A DNA stretch of 64,000 nt from Candidatus Altimarinota bacterium (GTDB taxonomy: Bacteria > Patescibacteriota > Gracilibacteria > JAUYGZ01). Made by a program: the position numbers and the translations under genes. Shown piece by piece: positions 35,582 to 43,600 of the stretch. Location: positions 960,026 to 1,024,025 of the forward strand of contig JARGOK010000001.1 in NCBI GenBank assembly GCA_029233985.1, in the 5' to 3' direction. The notes under the pieces are model-generated. The model saw only the letters and a list, made by a program, of their open reading frames with translations, searched no databases and was not told the origin of the DNA. The stretch's first letter is position 1; the number at the start of each line of letters is the position of its first letter.

Positions 35582-36328
35582 CTACAACCTAACTCCTAAT
35601 TCCTTTTTTTCAGGGTGGGAAGGGGTTGCTATCACGTTGAAACGTTGGTTGAAGAATCCGAGAGGCCAGCAGGTAGAGAGCACGAGCTGATGCTTGCTGT
35701 CGACTTGCGGAAGGTTTGTGAGGGCATTGTCCGTAATGGCGGTTTCTTGAATAGTGTAGATATGGGTTTGGTCGGCAGAGATGATTTTGATGAGATCACC
35801 TTTCTCAAGCTGAGGAATGAGCGTGAAGATAGTAGAGTAGGGGTTGTTGTTCCAGAGATAATCAGAAGAATGCCCGAGGATGAGGTTTGTGCCAGTGCGA
35901 TATGGAGGTATGAATTCTTTGAGGCTAATGACGCCTTTTTCGAGTTTTTCGAGTGCTTCTTCGGTAGTCATATTTGGAGTGTCGAAGAGTGGGGTTATGA
36001 GGTTTATTTTTGGGACGACGAGATATGAGTTGGGAGTATGGAGTTCGGAGTTTGGAGTTTTTAGTTTTTTTTGTTGAGATTCGAGATGCTTTGTCGCTAT
36101 CTGTTTTGGTTCTGATTGAACGGCTAAAGAAACTTCAGAGTTGTTGTGCTTGCGCTGCTTGATGAGTTGGTCTTGGAGCATACTGATGGTGGTGTCGAGT
36201 TCAGTTTTACTAACAGGAGTACTGGTAGGGTAGTGTGAAATTTTTGAAAAGGCTTCGTAATTGAGCCCAATGAGGCTGTAGACGAAGATATTGAATGTTG
36301 CGAGAAGGCAGATGAGGGTGTATTTCAT
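35582..36328 (-). CDS. Sortase family transpeptidase
   Basis: Membrane-anchored cysteine transpeptidase that attaches secreted proteins to the wall or to one another. From ATG 36328: membrane anchor about 3-25, a charged and repeat-derived linker to about residue 100, then the sortase beta-barrel. Catalytic His is in LILGHSS, Cys in VLSTCWP, and the following Arg in FNQRFNV, giving the His-Cys-Arg triad. The upstream in-frame TTG at 36355 would add nine residues and is less likely. The linker is encoded by ACTCC-type repeats (36027-36067), and the last codons also fall in a similar repeat. No protein in this window has a clear LPxTG tail, so its substrates lie elsewhere. Confidence 0.88.
   Translation of the reverse strand: MKYTLICLLATFNIFVYSLIGLNYEAFSKISHYPTSTPVSKTELDTTISMLQDQLIKQRKHNNSEVSLAVQSEPKQIATKHLESQQKKLKTPNSELHTPNSYLVVPKINLITPLFDTPNMTTEEALEKLEKGVISLKEFIPPYRTGTNLILGHSSDYLWNNNPYSTIFTLIPQLEKGDLIKIISADQTHIYTIQETAITDNALTNLPQVDSKHQLVLSTCWPLGFFNQRFNVIATPSHPEKKELGVRL
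36027..36067. repeat. Degenerate ACTCC-type tandem repeat inside sortase gene
   Basis: Units GGGAGTAT, GGAGTTC, GGAGTTT, GGAGTTT follow each other; on the coding strand they read ACTCCAA/ACTCCGA and encode KTPNSELHTPNS. Same unit type as at 5536. Confidence 0.55.
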
Positions 36329-36445
36329 TACCCACTTATTAATTGATTTTGTCAATGGTACGATACTTTATTTTGTACAATTTGCAAATGATTGAGAGAT
36401 TATGAGAGAGGCTTTTTAGGAATGAAGATTTTTCCATCATAGATT

Positions 36446-36522
36446 GTAGAGACGTTGATTTATCGTGTCTTCTGTCTTTAGATGATATCTTCATCAATGA
36501 CGTCATAAATGAACGTCTTTAC
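36446..36522. repeat. 77-nt inverted-repeat element (MITE-like), copy A
   Basis: The left end GTAGAGACGTTGATTTAT and the complement of the right end, GTAAAGACGTTCATTTAT, differ at two of 18 positions. Each end is itself an imperfect palindrome (AGACG...CGTGTCT). A second element with the same ends lies at 54673-54747. It is non-coding and has no transposase. The rest of the 36329-36601 gap holds a candidate -10 (TATACT, 36573-36578) for the prepilin peptidase gene. Confidence 0.65.
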
Positions 36523-36601
36523 ATGGTACGGATATCAAAATAGATTAGTATCGCTATTCGTAGCTCTTCCGTTATACTGAAGAAGAATTTTTTACATCTG
36601 T

Positions 36602-37366
36602 ATGATTTTTTTCGTTGCTCTTGTAGGATTGTTGATGGGATACCTCTCGGTTGAGTGGATTTTTTGGAGTACTGTGGATGCTCCGTTGATACAGAACGTG
36701 GGGACTTTTAAGTTTAAAAAAGCAAAGATGGGAGGTGATGTGGATGAGTTTCCTTGGTGGTATCGTTTGCCGCTCGTATCGGTGGCTTTTTTGCACCGAG
36801 TACCGCGAAAGCATGTTTTTGTGTTTGCTTTTTCACTTCTTCTCGAGGTCTTGATGATGGCGTTATTTGTTTATCATTATGAACTCATTGGAATGGTTGA
36901 GTCGTATTGGTTTTGGCAGATCATCACTGTAATGCTGCTTTTGGTCGCTTTTTATGACTTGGCGTACCGACTGATTCCCGAAGTTTTACTGTGGGTCTTG
37001 GTGGCGTTTGTGTTTTTTTATTCTCTCGTTTTTTCGTTTCCTCTTGAGATGATGGACGCCTTACTCGGTTGTGCTGTCGTAGGAGGATTGGTTTTTTTGT
37101 TTTATGTGCTGACGAAGGGGAAGGGAATTGGAGGAGCTGATGTGTATGTATCGGCTGTTGTTGGACTGATGTATGGTTGGTCTGAAGGACTTTTGGTCTT
37201 TTCTTTGGCAAATATTTTAGGGGTTGCGATTATTTTGCCTTTGAGTCTTTGGTTGGGAAAAAAGAAGGTTCGTCAGGTACCACTCGTATTTTTCCTCGTT
37301 TTGGCGATTTATTTGGAGTCGTATTTTCTCATCACAGATGAAGTCTTTCGATTTTTAGCGCTCTAA
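36602..37366 (+). CDS. A24-family prepilin peptidase (PilD-like, catalytic part)
   Basis: 254 residues, about seven helices. The aspartic protease motifs are visible: Asp119 in AFYDLAYRLIPEVLL and Asp180 in GKGIGGADVYVSAVVGL (the GxGD-type motif, with GG before the Asp). The N-terminal zinc/Cys motifs and the usual methyltransferase domain of full PilD are absent; a short charged loop stands in their place. Expected role: cleaving leader peptides of type IV pilins or competence pseudopilins. No pilin gene is nearby. The PrsW gene starts one base after its stop, so the two form an operon of intramembrane proteases. Confidence 0.85.
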   Translation: MIFFVALVGLLMGYLSVEWIFWSTVDAPLIQNVGTFKFKKAKMGGDVDEFPWWYRLPLVSVAFLHRVPRKHVFVFAFSLLLEVLMMALFVYHYELIGMVESYWFWQIITVMLLLVAFYDLAYRLIPEVLLWVLVAFVFFYSLVFSFPLEMMDALLGCAVVGGLVFLFYVLTKGKGIGGADVYVSAVVGLMYGWSEGLLVFSLANILGVAIILPLSLWLGKKKVRQVPLVFFLVLAIYLESYFLITDEVFRFLAL

Positions 37367-37367
37367 T

Positions 37368-38174
37368 ATGACCTGGATTTTGTTGATTGTGATCACGCTC
37401 TTGCCTGCACTGGGGTGGTTTTTTTTGTGGCGTATCCAAGATCAAGAACGAGAGCCTTGGAAGGCAATGACGACCTGCTTTGTGTTGGGGATGTTGGCGC
37501 CTTTGATGGTCTTTGGGCTGGGATATATGTTTCCAGGTGTCTTTACTCTTGAGCGATCTTTGTGGACGATCTTTTGTTTGGCCTTGTTGGAAGAAGTTGT
37601 GAAAGGTCTGCTCTTGATTGTTGGGATTGAGATTCATGAACAGTGGTTTACTCAGATCGTAGATGGATTGATATATGGATCTACAATAGGGCTTGGCTTT
37701 GCGTTTGTGGAAAATATTTTGTACCTTATTGATTTTGTTACTGTGGATATGTCTTTTGTAGTGGTTTACTTGGTTCGTTCCCTGAATACGATGCTGGCGC
37801 ACAGTTTGTTTGTGGCTTTTTTTGGCTTTTTTTATGCCAGTGCCTACTTGCGAAAAGAAATCTTCCCAGAGAAGAAACGAGAAAAGCCTTGGCATCATTT
37901 CTTTTTGAATCTTTGGGAATCGCTTCCTTTGCATGTCACGATGTTTCATTTGCTTCCGAATCGTCCATCAAAAAGAGGTCATTATCCGGGGAGTTTGATT
38001 TTTGAAGGAATTTTGTTGGCCTCATTGCTTCATTTTATCTTTAATGGATTATTTGAATGGGAGTTTTACGGGATGAACTGGAGTTTTTTGACCGTGCCTT
38101 TTGTGGCTATGATGGGGTATGGGGTGTGGAGGATGTTTTTGCATGAAGTGTATGTGAGAATGGTGGGTAAATAG
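37368..38174 (+). CDS. prsW: PrsW-family intramembrane metalloprotease
   Basis: 268 residues with seven to eight helices. Family motifs: Glu75-Glu76 in LLEEVVKG, Glu115 in FAFVENILYL and His in LAHSLFVAFFGFFYA. In Bacillus PrsW cleaves the anti-sigma factor RsiW; in many other bacteria the target is unknown and no sigma/anti-sigma pair is present in this window. It begins one base after the prepilin peptidase stop and is almost certainly co-transcribed with it. Confidence 0.88.
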   Translation: MTWILLIVITLLPALGWFFLWRIQDQEREPWKAMTTCFVLGMLAPLMVFGLGYMFPGVFTLERSLWTIFCLALLEEVVKGLLLIVGIEIHEQWFTQIVDGLIYGSTIGLGFAFVENILYLIDFVTVDMSFVVVYLVRSLNTMLAHSLFVAFFGFFYASAYLRKEIFPEKKREKPWHHFFLNLWESLPLHVTMFHLLPNRPSKRGHYPGSLIFEGILLASLLHFIFNGLFEWEFYGMNWSFLTVPFVAMMGYGVWRMFLHEVYVRMVGK

Positions 38175-38307
38175 GTTTTTAGATTTTTCTGACTCTATTG
38201 AGTAGTTATCTCTTTGCTCTATTCATATGGGTTTTTCTTGCTTTAGTGTTTCACCATATTTTTTTAAAAGATGCACTTTGGAGTATGTCTTAATCCATTT
38301 GTCTGTC

Positions 38308-38336
38308 TTGAAAAAGACTCATCTTTCTGCTATAAT
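38308..38336 (+). promoter_or_regulatory. Strong sigma-70-type promoter before TPR gene
   Basis: TTGAAA (38308-38313), exactly 17 nt, TATAAT (38331-38336). The leader of about 70 nt is very A-rich just before the ATG at 38413. Confidence 0.75.
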
Positions 38337-38412
38337 TATCTGAATGTTTTGAAGAAGTTAAAGAGAAGCGTTCGCATAAAAAAAAATATAAAAATATTTC
38401 AAAAAAATAAAA

Positions 38413-38991
38413 ATGGATCAACAGTATTATCACCTTTTGGTGCAGGCGGAAGAACTCAAGATGCGTAATGAACATCGTGAAGCTATTGAAATTTGTCAGA
38501 GTATTCTGGTGATGGATCTTTCGGTTGTCGAAGCTTACGAAGAAATCGGTGATAACTATATTTCTCTGAAGGCGTACTCAAAGGCGAAGAAGGCTCTTGA
38601 AAAAGCTCTTAAAGTGAATAAACGCAGTGCAAATGCAAACTATCTCTATGGGTTTGTTTTCAGTGCACTTCATGAATGGGAGAAGGCGATTAAGTACTTG
38701 GAACTGGCAAATGATTATCAGCCAAATCATCCTGAGGTTCTCAGGTGTCTTGGATGGGGACATTTTTGTTCTGGATTTAGAAAGAAAGGACTGGCCATAC
38801 TTGAAAGAGCGTTGGTTCTGGCTCCAGTAGATAGTTATGTTCTTTGTGATTTGGGTATTTGTCACTTGAATGATCGAAATTTTACGAGGGCTCTGGATTT
38901 GTTTTCACGGACGCTTGAAGTTGATCCAGAAAATATCAAGGCGAGAGAGTGTATGAAAATTGCAGAGATGTTTCAAGAAGGGGCGGTGTAG
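38413..38991 (+). CDS. Tetratricopeptide-repeat protein
   Basis: 192 residues made almost wholly of four to five TPR helix pairs with the usual A/G and Y/P spacing (EAYEEIGDNYISLKAYSKAKKALEKAL appears as one unit across 46-72, then ANYLYGFVFSALHEWEKAIKYLE and others). No signal peptide. TPR proteins are scaffolds for protein complexes; the partner cannot be named. A strong promoter precedes the gene. Confidence 0.85.
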   Translation: MDQQYYHLLVQAEELKMRNEHREAIEICQSILVMDLSVVEAYEEIGDNYISLKAYSKAKKALEKALKVNKRSANANYLYGFVFSALHEWEKAIKYLELANDYQPNHPEVLRCLGWGHFCSGFRKKGLAILERALVLAPVDSYVLCDLGICHLNDRNFTRALDLFSRTLEVDPENIKARECMKIAEMFQEGAV

Positions 38992-39117
38992 GCGTATTTA
39001 CAACGACATTCTGTAGTAAGTGCTTAAATACTGATTCATGTGAAGAAAAGATGGGATCCTGTTTGTAAAATTATTGGATGGTATTACACTGGGCTTATTA
39101 GAGCCTTTTTTTATTGT

Positions 39118-39531
39118 ATGAGTGATATGCTTTCATCTCGGGTGATGGTCTTTGGGACTTATGATGTGTTTCATCCGGGGCATCAGTACTTTATTTCTGA
39201 AGCTCAAAAGCGAGGTGAGGAATTGGTAGTGGTTATTGCGAGAGACCAAACTGTGAAGAAGATAAAGCCGTTGTTGCGGAACAATGAATTGTTGCGCAAA
39301 AAAATTGTTCAAGAATCCTTTCCAAATGCGACCGTTATTCTGGGTGATCTTGTAGATCATATGAAAGTTGTTCGAGACCATCAGCCATCCCTAGTCTGTC
39401 TGGGGTATGACCAGATTGGGTTTAGTCAACGTTTGATCAAGGATTTTCCTGATATACAAATTGAGCGAATTGAAGCCTTTCATCCGGAAAAATACAAGAG
39501 TTCCTTGGTTGCGAATGATGATTTGAGATGA
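39118..39531 (+). CDS. Cytidylyltransferase-fold nucleotidyltransferase (TagD/RibL-like)
   Basis: About 137 residues, the length of glycerol-3-phosphate cytidylyltransferase or archaeal-type FAD synthetase. The nucleotide-binding motifs GTYDVFHPGHQYFI (HxGH) and, late, a shortened CLGYDQIGFSQRL (in place of ISTT/S motifs) are present, as is VVVIARDQTVKK. ATG 39118 (or 39127) places the fold at the start; a frame open from 39040 would add an unlikely hydrophobic tail. Substrate could be an alditol phosphate for envelope glycans or FMN; the LGYDQ motif is closer to the FAD synthetase-like group. Confidence 0.8.
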   Translation: MSDMLSSRVMVFGTYDVFHPGHQYFISEAQKRGEELVVVIARDQTVKKIKPLLRNNELLRKKIVQESFPNATVILGDLVDHMKVVRDHQPSLVCLGYDQIGFSQRLIKDFPDIQIERIEAFHPEKYKSSLVANDDLR

Positions 39532-39650
39532 ATCATCTATTTATGAGCTCTTGAATGATACTCAGTTTTGAAATGCACTACAGATGCAGTCTGAGATTGT
39601 TTTGTTATTGGCTTCTGCTGGAAATCTTTCTCAACATTTGGCAGAGTAGT

Positions 39651-39659
39651 TGCTATACT
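39651..39659 (+). promoter_or_regulatory. Extended -10 promoter directly before ftsX-like gene
   Basis: TGC TATACT with the -10 hexamer at 39654-39659, six bases before the ATG at 39666. Transcription from here would start at the ATG (leaderless). Confidence 0.5.
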
Positions 39660-39665
39660 TGTTAT

Positions 39666-40511
39666 ATGGCTCATACATTTTCATCAGATTGGCGGGCGTG
39701 GTGTGCAGTTTTGACTAGAAAAAAGAAATCTATTGCACTCTTGTTTGTTATGATGACCCTCCTGGTGGTGATTTTTGTGCAGGTCTTTTGGGCATATCAA
39801 TCCTACTTGCAACAAATTGCTCAGTTGACGGCTCAAATAGAGATTATTGTAGAGGTCGATAAAGGAATGGATGACCTACAGAAAAATGAAATTGAGCAGA
39901 GTCTCATTGCACTAGATCAGGTGTCGTCTGTGGAGTACTGGTCACAAGAAAGGACATTGGAATATTTAGATCGTGAGATTGTTCCTGGGTATTTGGATTT
40001 GTACAAGGAAAATCGTTTAGCGGCACCTATCAATGCACTTTTTCGCCTTCAGCTTTATGATTTGCAAGACCGCCCTGTGGTCGAAGAAATTCTTTCTCAA
40101 AAATACTCTGGCCAATTGTATGCTGTTCCATCACCCCTTGTTTTTGAACAGGGATCTATTGCTTTCCATTTTTTGTCTTCGCTTCGTTCGTGGGAACAGC
40201 TCTTTTTGGGGTTTTTGGTTATTCAGTTGGCATTCTTTTTGTTGTTTTCTGCTTATATTACCTCCCATTTAGTTCGAGAACGTATTTCAGAGTTTCACCT
40301 GACAGAATTTTTAGGTTTTGAGCCTCCTTTCCCATTCTTTTCTGGAGTTGTCTTTGTCAGCTCTTTGTCTCTGCTGTCAGTCCTTTTTGGTGTTGTTGTT
40401 GGCTATATCTTTATCGGTGAGGTGTTGTGGATGCTTGCTTTCTTGTTGTTTGTTCTCATGGCTATGGTGGATATTGCTGTAGTGGTTATGCATCGGCTAG
40501 TAAAGCGCTAA
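39666..40511 (+). CDS. ftsX: FtsX-like cell-division ABC permease
   Basis: 281 residues from ATG 39666 with one N-terminal helix, a periplasmic domain of about 120 residues and three C-terminal helices, the FtsX topology. The extracytoplasmic part starts with IEIIVEVDKGMDDLQKNEIEQ and contains the LDQVSSVEYWSQERTLEYL stretch typical of FtsX. FtsX with FtsE regulates peptidoglycan hydrolases at the septum. No ftsE is next to it, unlike in most bacteria. A longer frame from 39555 would add 37 residues that are not family-like, and the promoter at 39654 excludes it. Confidence 0.82.
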   Translation: MAHTFSSDWRAWCAVLTRKKKSIALLFVMMTLLVVIFVQVFWAYQSYLQQIAQLTAQIEIIVEVDKGMDDLQKNEIEQSLIALDQVSSVEYWSQERTLEYLDREIVPGYLDLYKENRLAAPINALFRLQLYDLQDRPVVEEILSQKYSGQLYAVPSPLVFEQGSIAFHFLSSLRSWEQLFLGFLVIQLAFFLLFSAYITSHLVRERISEFHLTEFLGFEPPFPFFSGVVFVSSLSLLSVLFGVVVGYIFIGEVLWMLAFLLFVLMAMVDIAVVVMHRLVKR

Positions 40512-40578
40512 AAGTACGTATTTTCCCTTTGGTTGACGAAGTTTTTTTGTGCATGACCTGTTATTTTTTGGTTATTTG

Positions 40579-40587
40579 TGCTATAAT
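40579..40587 (+). promoter_or_regulatory. Extended -10 promoter of the 2809-residue surface protein
   Basis: TGC TATAAT (-10 at 40582-40587). The leader of about 28 nt is A-rich (poly-A stretch), no Shine-Dalgarno. No clear -35. Confidence 0.5.
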
Positions 40588-40621
40588 ATTGGGAAATAAA
40601 AAAAAATAAAACACATCAACT

Positions 40622-43600
40622 ATGTCAAAAAAATATCTCAAAGGGATTCTTCGTATTCGATTTCTCCTTGTTTTCAGTATATTTCTTTTTTCAGCGCTGT
40701 ATTTGAAGGTTCATTCGAATGATTTTATTGCTGCACAATTGGTAGATGATCCCATTGCTGTGGTGGATGTTGTCTTACCAGAAGAGCCAGTTGTTCTTGA
40801 TGTTGTAGAAGAACCAGTTGTTCTTGATCTTGTAGAAGAACCTTTACCAGATCTTCCTCAAGAAGAGACTCCTGTCCCTGTTGAGCCACTTCTTGAAGAT
40901 ATTTCTGAAGTTACAGATGAACAAGAGACACCATTAGAAGAACAAAGTGATCTTGTAGAAGAAAATAATGCTGTTGAACATCTTGAAATTTTTGAACCAG
41001 AAATAGATGAAACAGATGATCCTGTTGAAAATATGGATTTAGAAGATGCTGAACTACTTGATGAAGATACTGTAGAGATAGGAGAAGATGTATTGCCATC
41101 TTCAAATCAGACTGATAGTGAACATATTGATGATGAAAATTTTTTTGAATCTGATCTTGAAGAAATAATTGCAGGTGAAGATTTGGTTGAACAGCTGGAT
41201 GGAGATGAGGATGAAGACCTCGAAGATGAGTTGAGTGATATTGATACTGAATATGAAGAAGTATTAGAAGTATCAGTTGATGATGAAGCCATTGAAACTC
41301 AAACGATTTCTAAACCACGTAGACAACAGTCTGTTCTTCTTGATGAATCATCTGTAGAGTCTTTTGAAGGTGGTGAAAAGCCAGAGGAGGGGATTGCAGA
41401 ATGGTTACAGCATTTTCCTGAAATTACAGACGAAATTATTGATGACTTTATGGTTCAAGATATTGAATCTGTTTCCATTGTGGAAACTGAAAAAGAATTG
41501 ATTCAATCGAAAGTATCTCAATCTGAACTTCAAGTAGAGAACCGTATTTTGGAGGAGAAAGATCTGGATACTCAAAAATGGATTAGTCCTGAACACAATG
41601 AAGGTCTTAAAAAGAAAGAAAATGCTGAAAGTAATGGTGCAGAAACTCAGCAGTTTGCGGATTTAAATAGTGATGAAGTGAAGCTTTATAAAGAAAATAT
41701 TCAGCAGCAAAAAATTATTGCTGTTGCTGATAAAGATGACGTTCAGGCTGATACAAAAGTTGTATTGGATAAAGCCTTAGAAAAAATTCATTATGAAGCC
41801 GCTGGTGTAACGCTTTCTTTGTCTCCAAAAACAGGTAACTATAAGGCTGAGGTCTCTGATGGATTGATACAATACCTCGATGAAGATGATCCAAATCAAC
41901 TCTTGGTATATCATTTTTTAGATGAGGTGATGGGGCCAGACGGAGTGATGAGGTCCGCACAAAAAGAGTGGGTAGTGCTTTTGGAATCTCCTCTAGATGA
42001 TACTTGGATCTATGAATGGAACTTGGATCAGTTTGAGCTCTATGATGTTGAAAAAAATGCAGAAACTGATGTATTTAGTATAACTCCAAAAGGCTATGAT
42101 AGTTCGTATAGCTTTTTGATTCCTCGAACGTTTTATATCGATGCGAATGGTGAAAAACATTTTGATATTGATCTCGAATACGATGAGGGTGTTTTTCGTA
42201 TTGTTCTGAATAATACAAAGAGTCTTGAGTACCCTCTTGCAATTGATCCAACGATCTTTCTTCCAATTGGTGCTGCTGACCTTCCTGGTGATATGCCTGA
42301 ACCGACTGATGATGATCAGATGGATGAAGAAGTTGAGGTATTAGAAGAAGCTGAGGCGGACATACCATTAGATCCATTGAAGCGATTTGCTCGTCTTCCA
42401 CTTGGATTTGAAATAAATATGGGCCAAGTAGATGATGCTATTCGGTTTATGTCTTCTGCTTCTCAGTATCATCTGAGTTTTTATGATGATGAGGTTCATT
42501 ATGATCTCTACGATGAAGAGCGTCAGGTTTGGGATACATACCGACAATCTTTTGTGGGAGCTCGTTCAGTGAGTCCTACTGCTGAGAATATACTTCCTGG
42601 GAAATCGAATTATTTCATGGGCGATGACCCTGATCAATGGAAGACAAATATTGACCAATTTACAACACTTCGATATGAAGACCTGTATTCTGGAGTTGAT
42701 CTGACCTATATGGGTACTAAGGGAGCTCTCAAGTACCAATTTGAAGTTGATCCGCGGACAGATTATCGACAGATAGAGCTGGAGTATTCTCTTCAAGATG
42801 AAGAGGGGGGATCTGTACCTGTTTCTTTGGCTCTCGACGATGAAGGAAGGCTTATTGTGAGTCATGCTGATGGATTTTTGATTGAAGAAGCTCCCTATGT
42901 CTATCAGATAGATGGAGAAAATATTTCTGCAAAGCGTGCACAATTTGAATTGAGGGGTGGAGGACGATTTGGTTTTCAAATAGAGAAGGTCCAATCAGGC
43001 CTTCCTCTTATCATTGATCCTCTCTTAAACTACTCCAGTTACCTTGGAGGGGCTGGTATAGGTGAGAGTGTTGATGTGTTTCATGTGGATGATTTTGGAG
43101 CTTTATATATGGCTTCCCAACAAGATATTGGACAGAATCCTACGCCTGTGACAGGAGCTGGATCTTCTTTTACGATCATCAAGATGAACCCGAGTGCGAG
43201 TGCAGTTTTGATGAGTATTACAGTTTCTGGAACCTCTTCTCCTGATGTTTTTGGAGATGCTGTGGTGGATGCTGATGGAAATATTATTGTAGTAGGGACT
43301 GCTCTTTCGAATGATTTTCCAGTCATTAATGAACTTCAAGGAGCACGAAGTGGGACACAGGATATGTTTATTAGTAAGATTGCTGCTGCTGGAGATAGCC
43401 TTCTTTTCTCGACTTATTATGGAGGGACGGATGTTGAGCAAGCTGATACGGTTGCGATTGATTCTTTGAATAATATTTATGTTGCTGGGATTGTTGAGTC
43501 TTCAGACTTCCCGACTTCTACGCCTTTTCAGGCGGCTCTTGCTGGTGCTGCTGGTACAGATGCTTTCTTTATGAAAGTGAATGCTTCAGATAACAGTTTG

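Noticed and set aside
37332..37949. 205-codon minus-strand frame
   Set aside because: Antisense to prsW, rich in Lys/Gln/His from antisense of hydrophobic codons.
39040..39117. Longer N-terminus for the cytidylyltransferase (GTG 39040)
   Set aside because: The extra 26 residues are hydrophobic/Cys-rich and unlike the family, whose fold begins at the ATG used.
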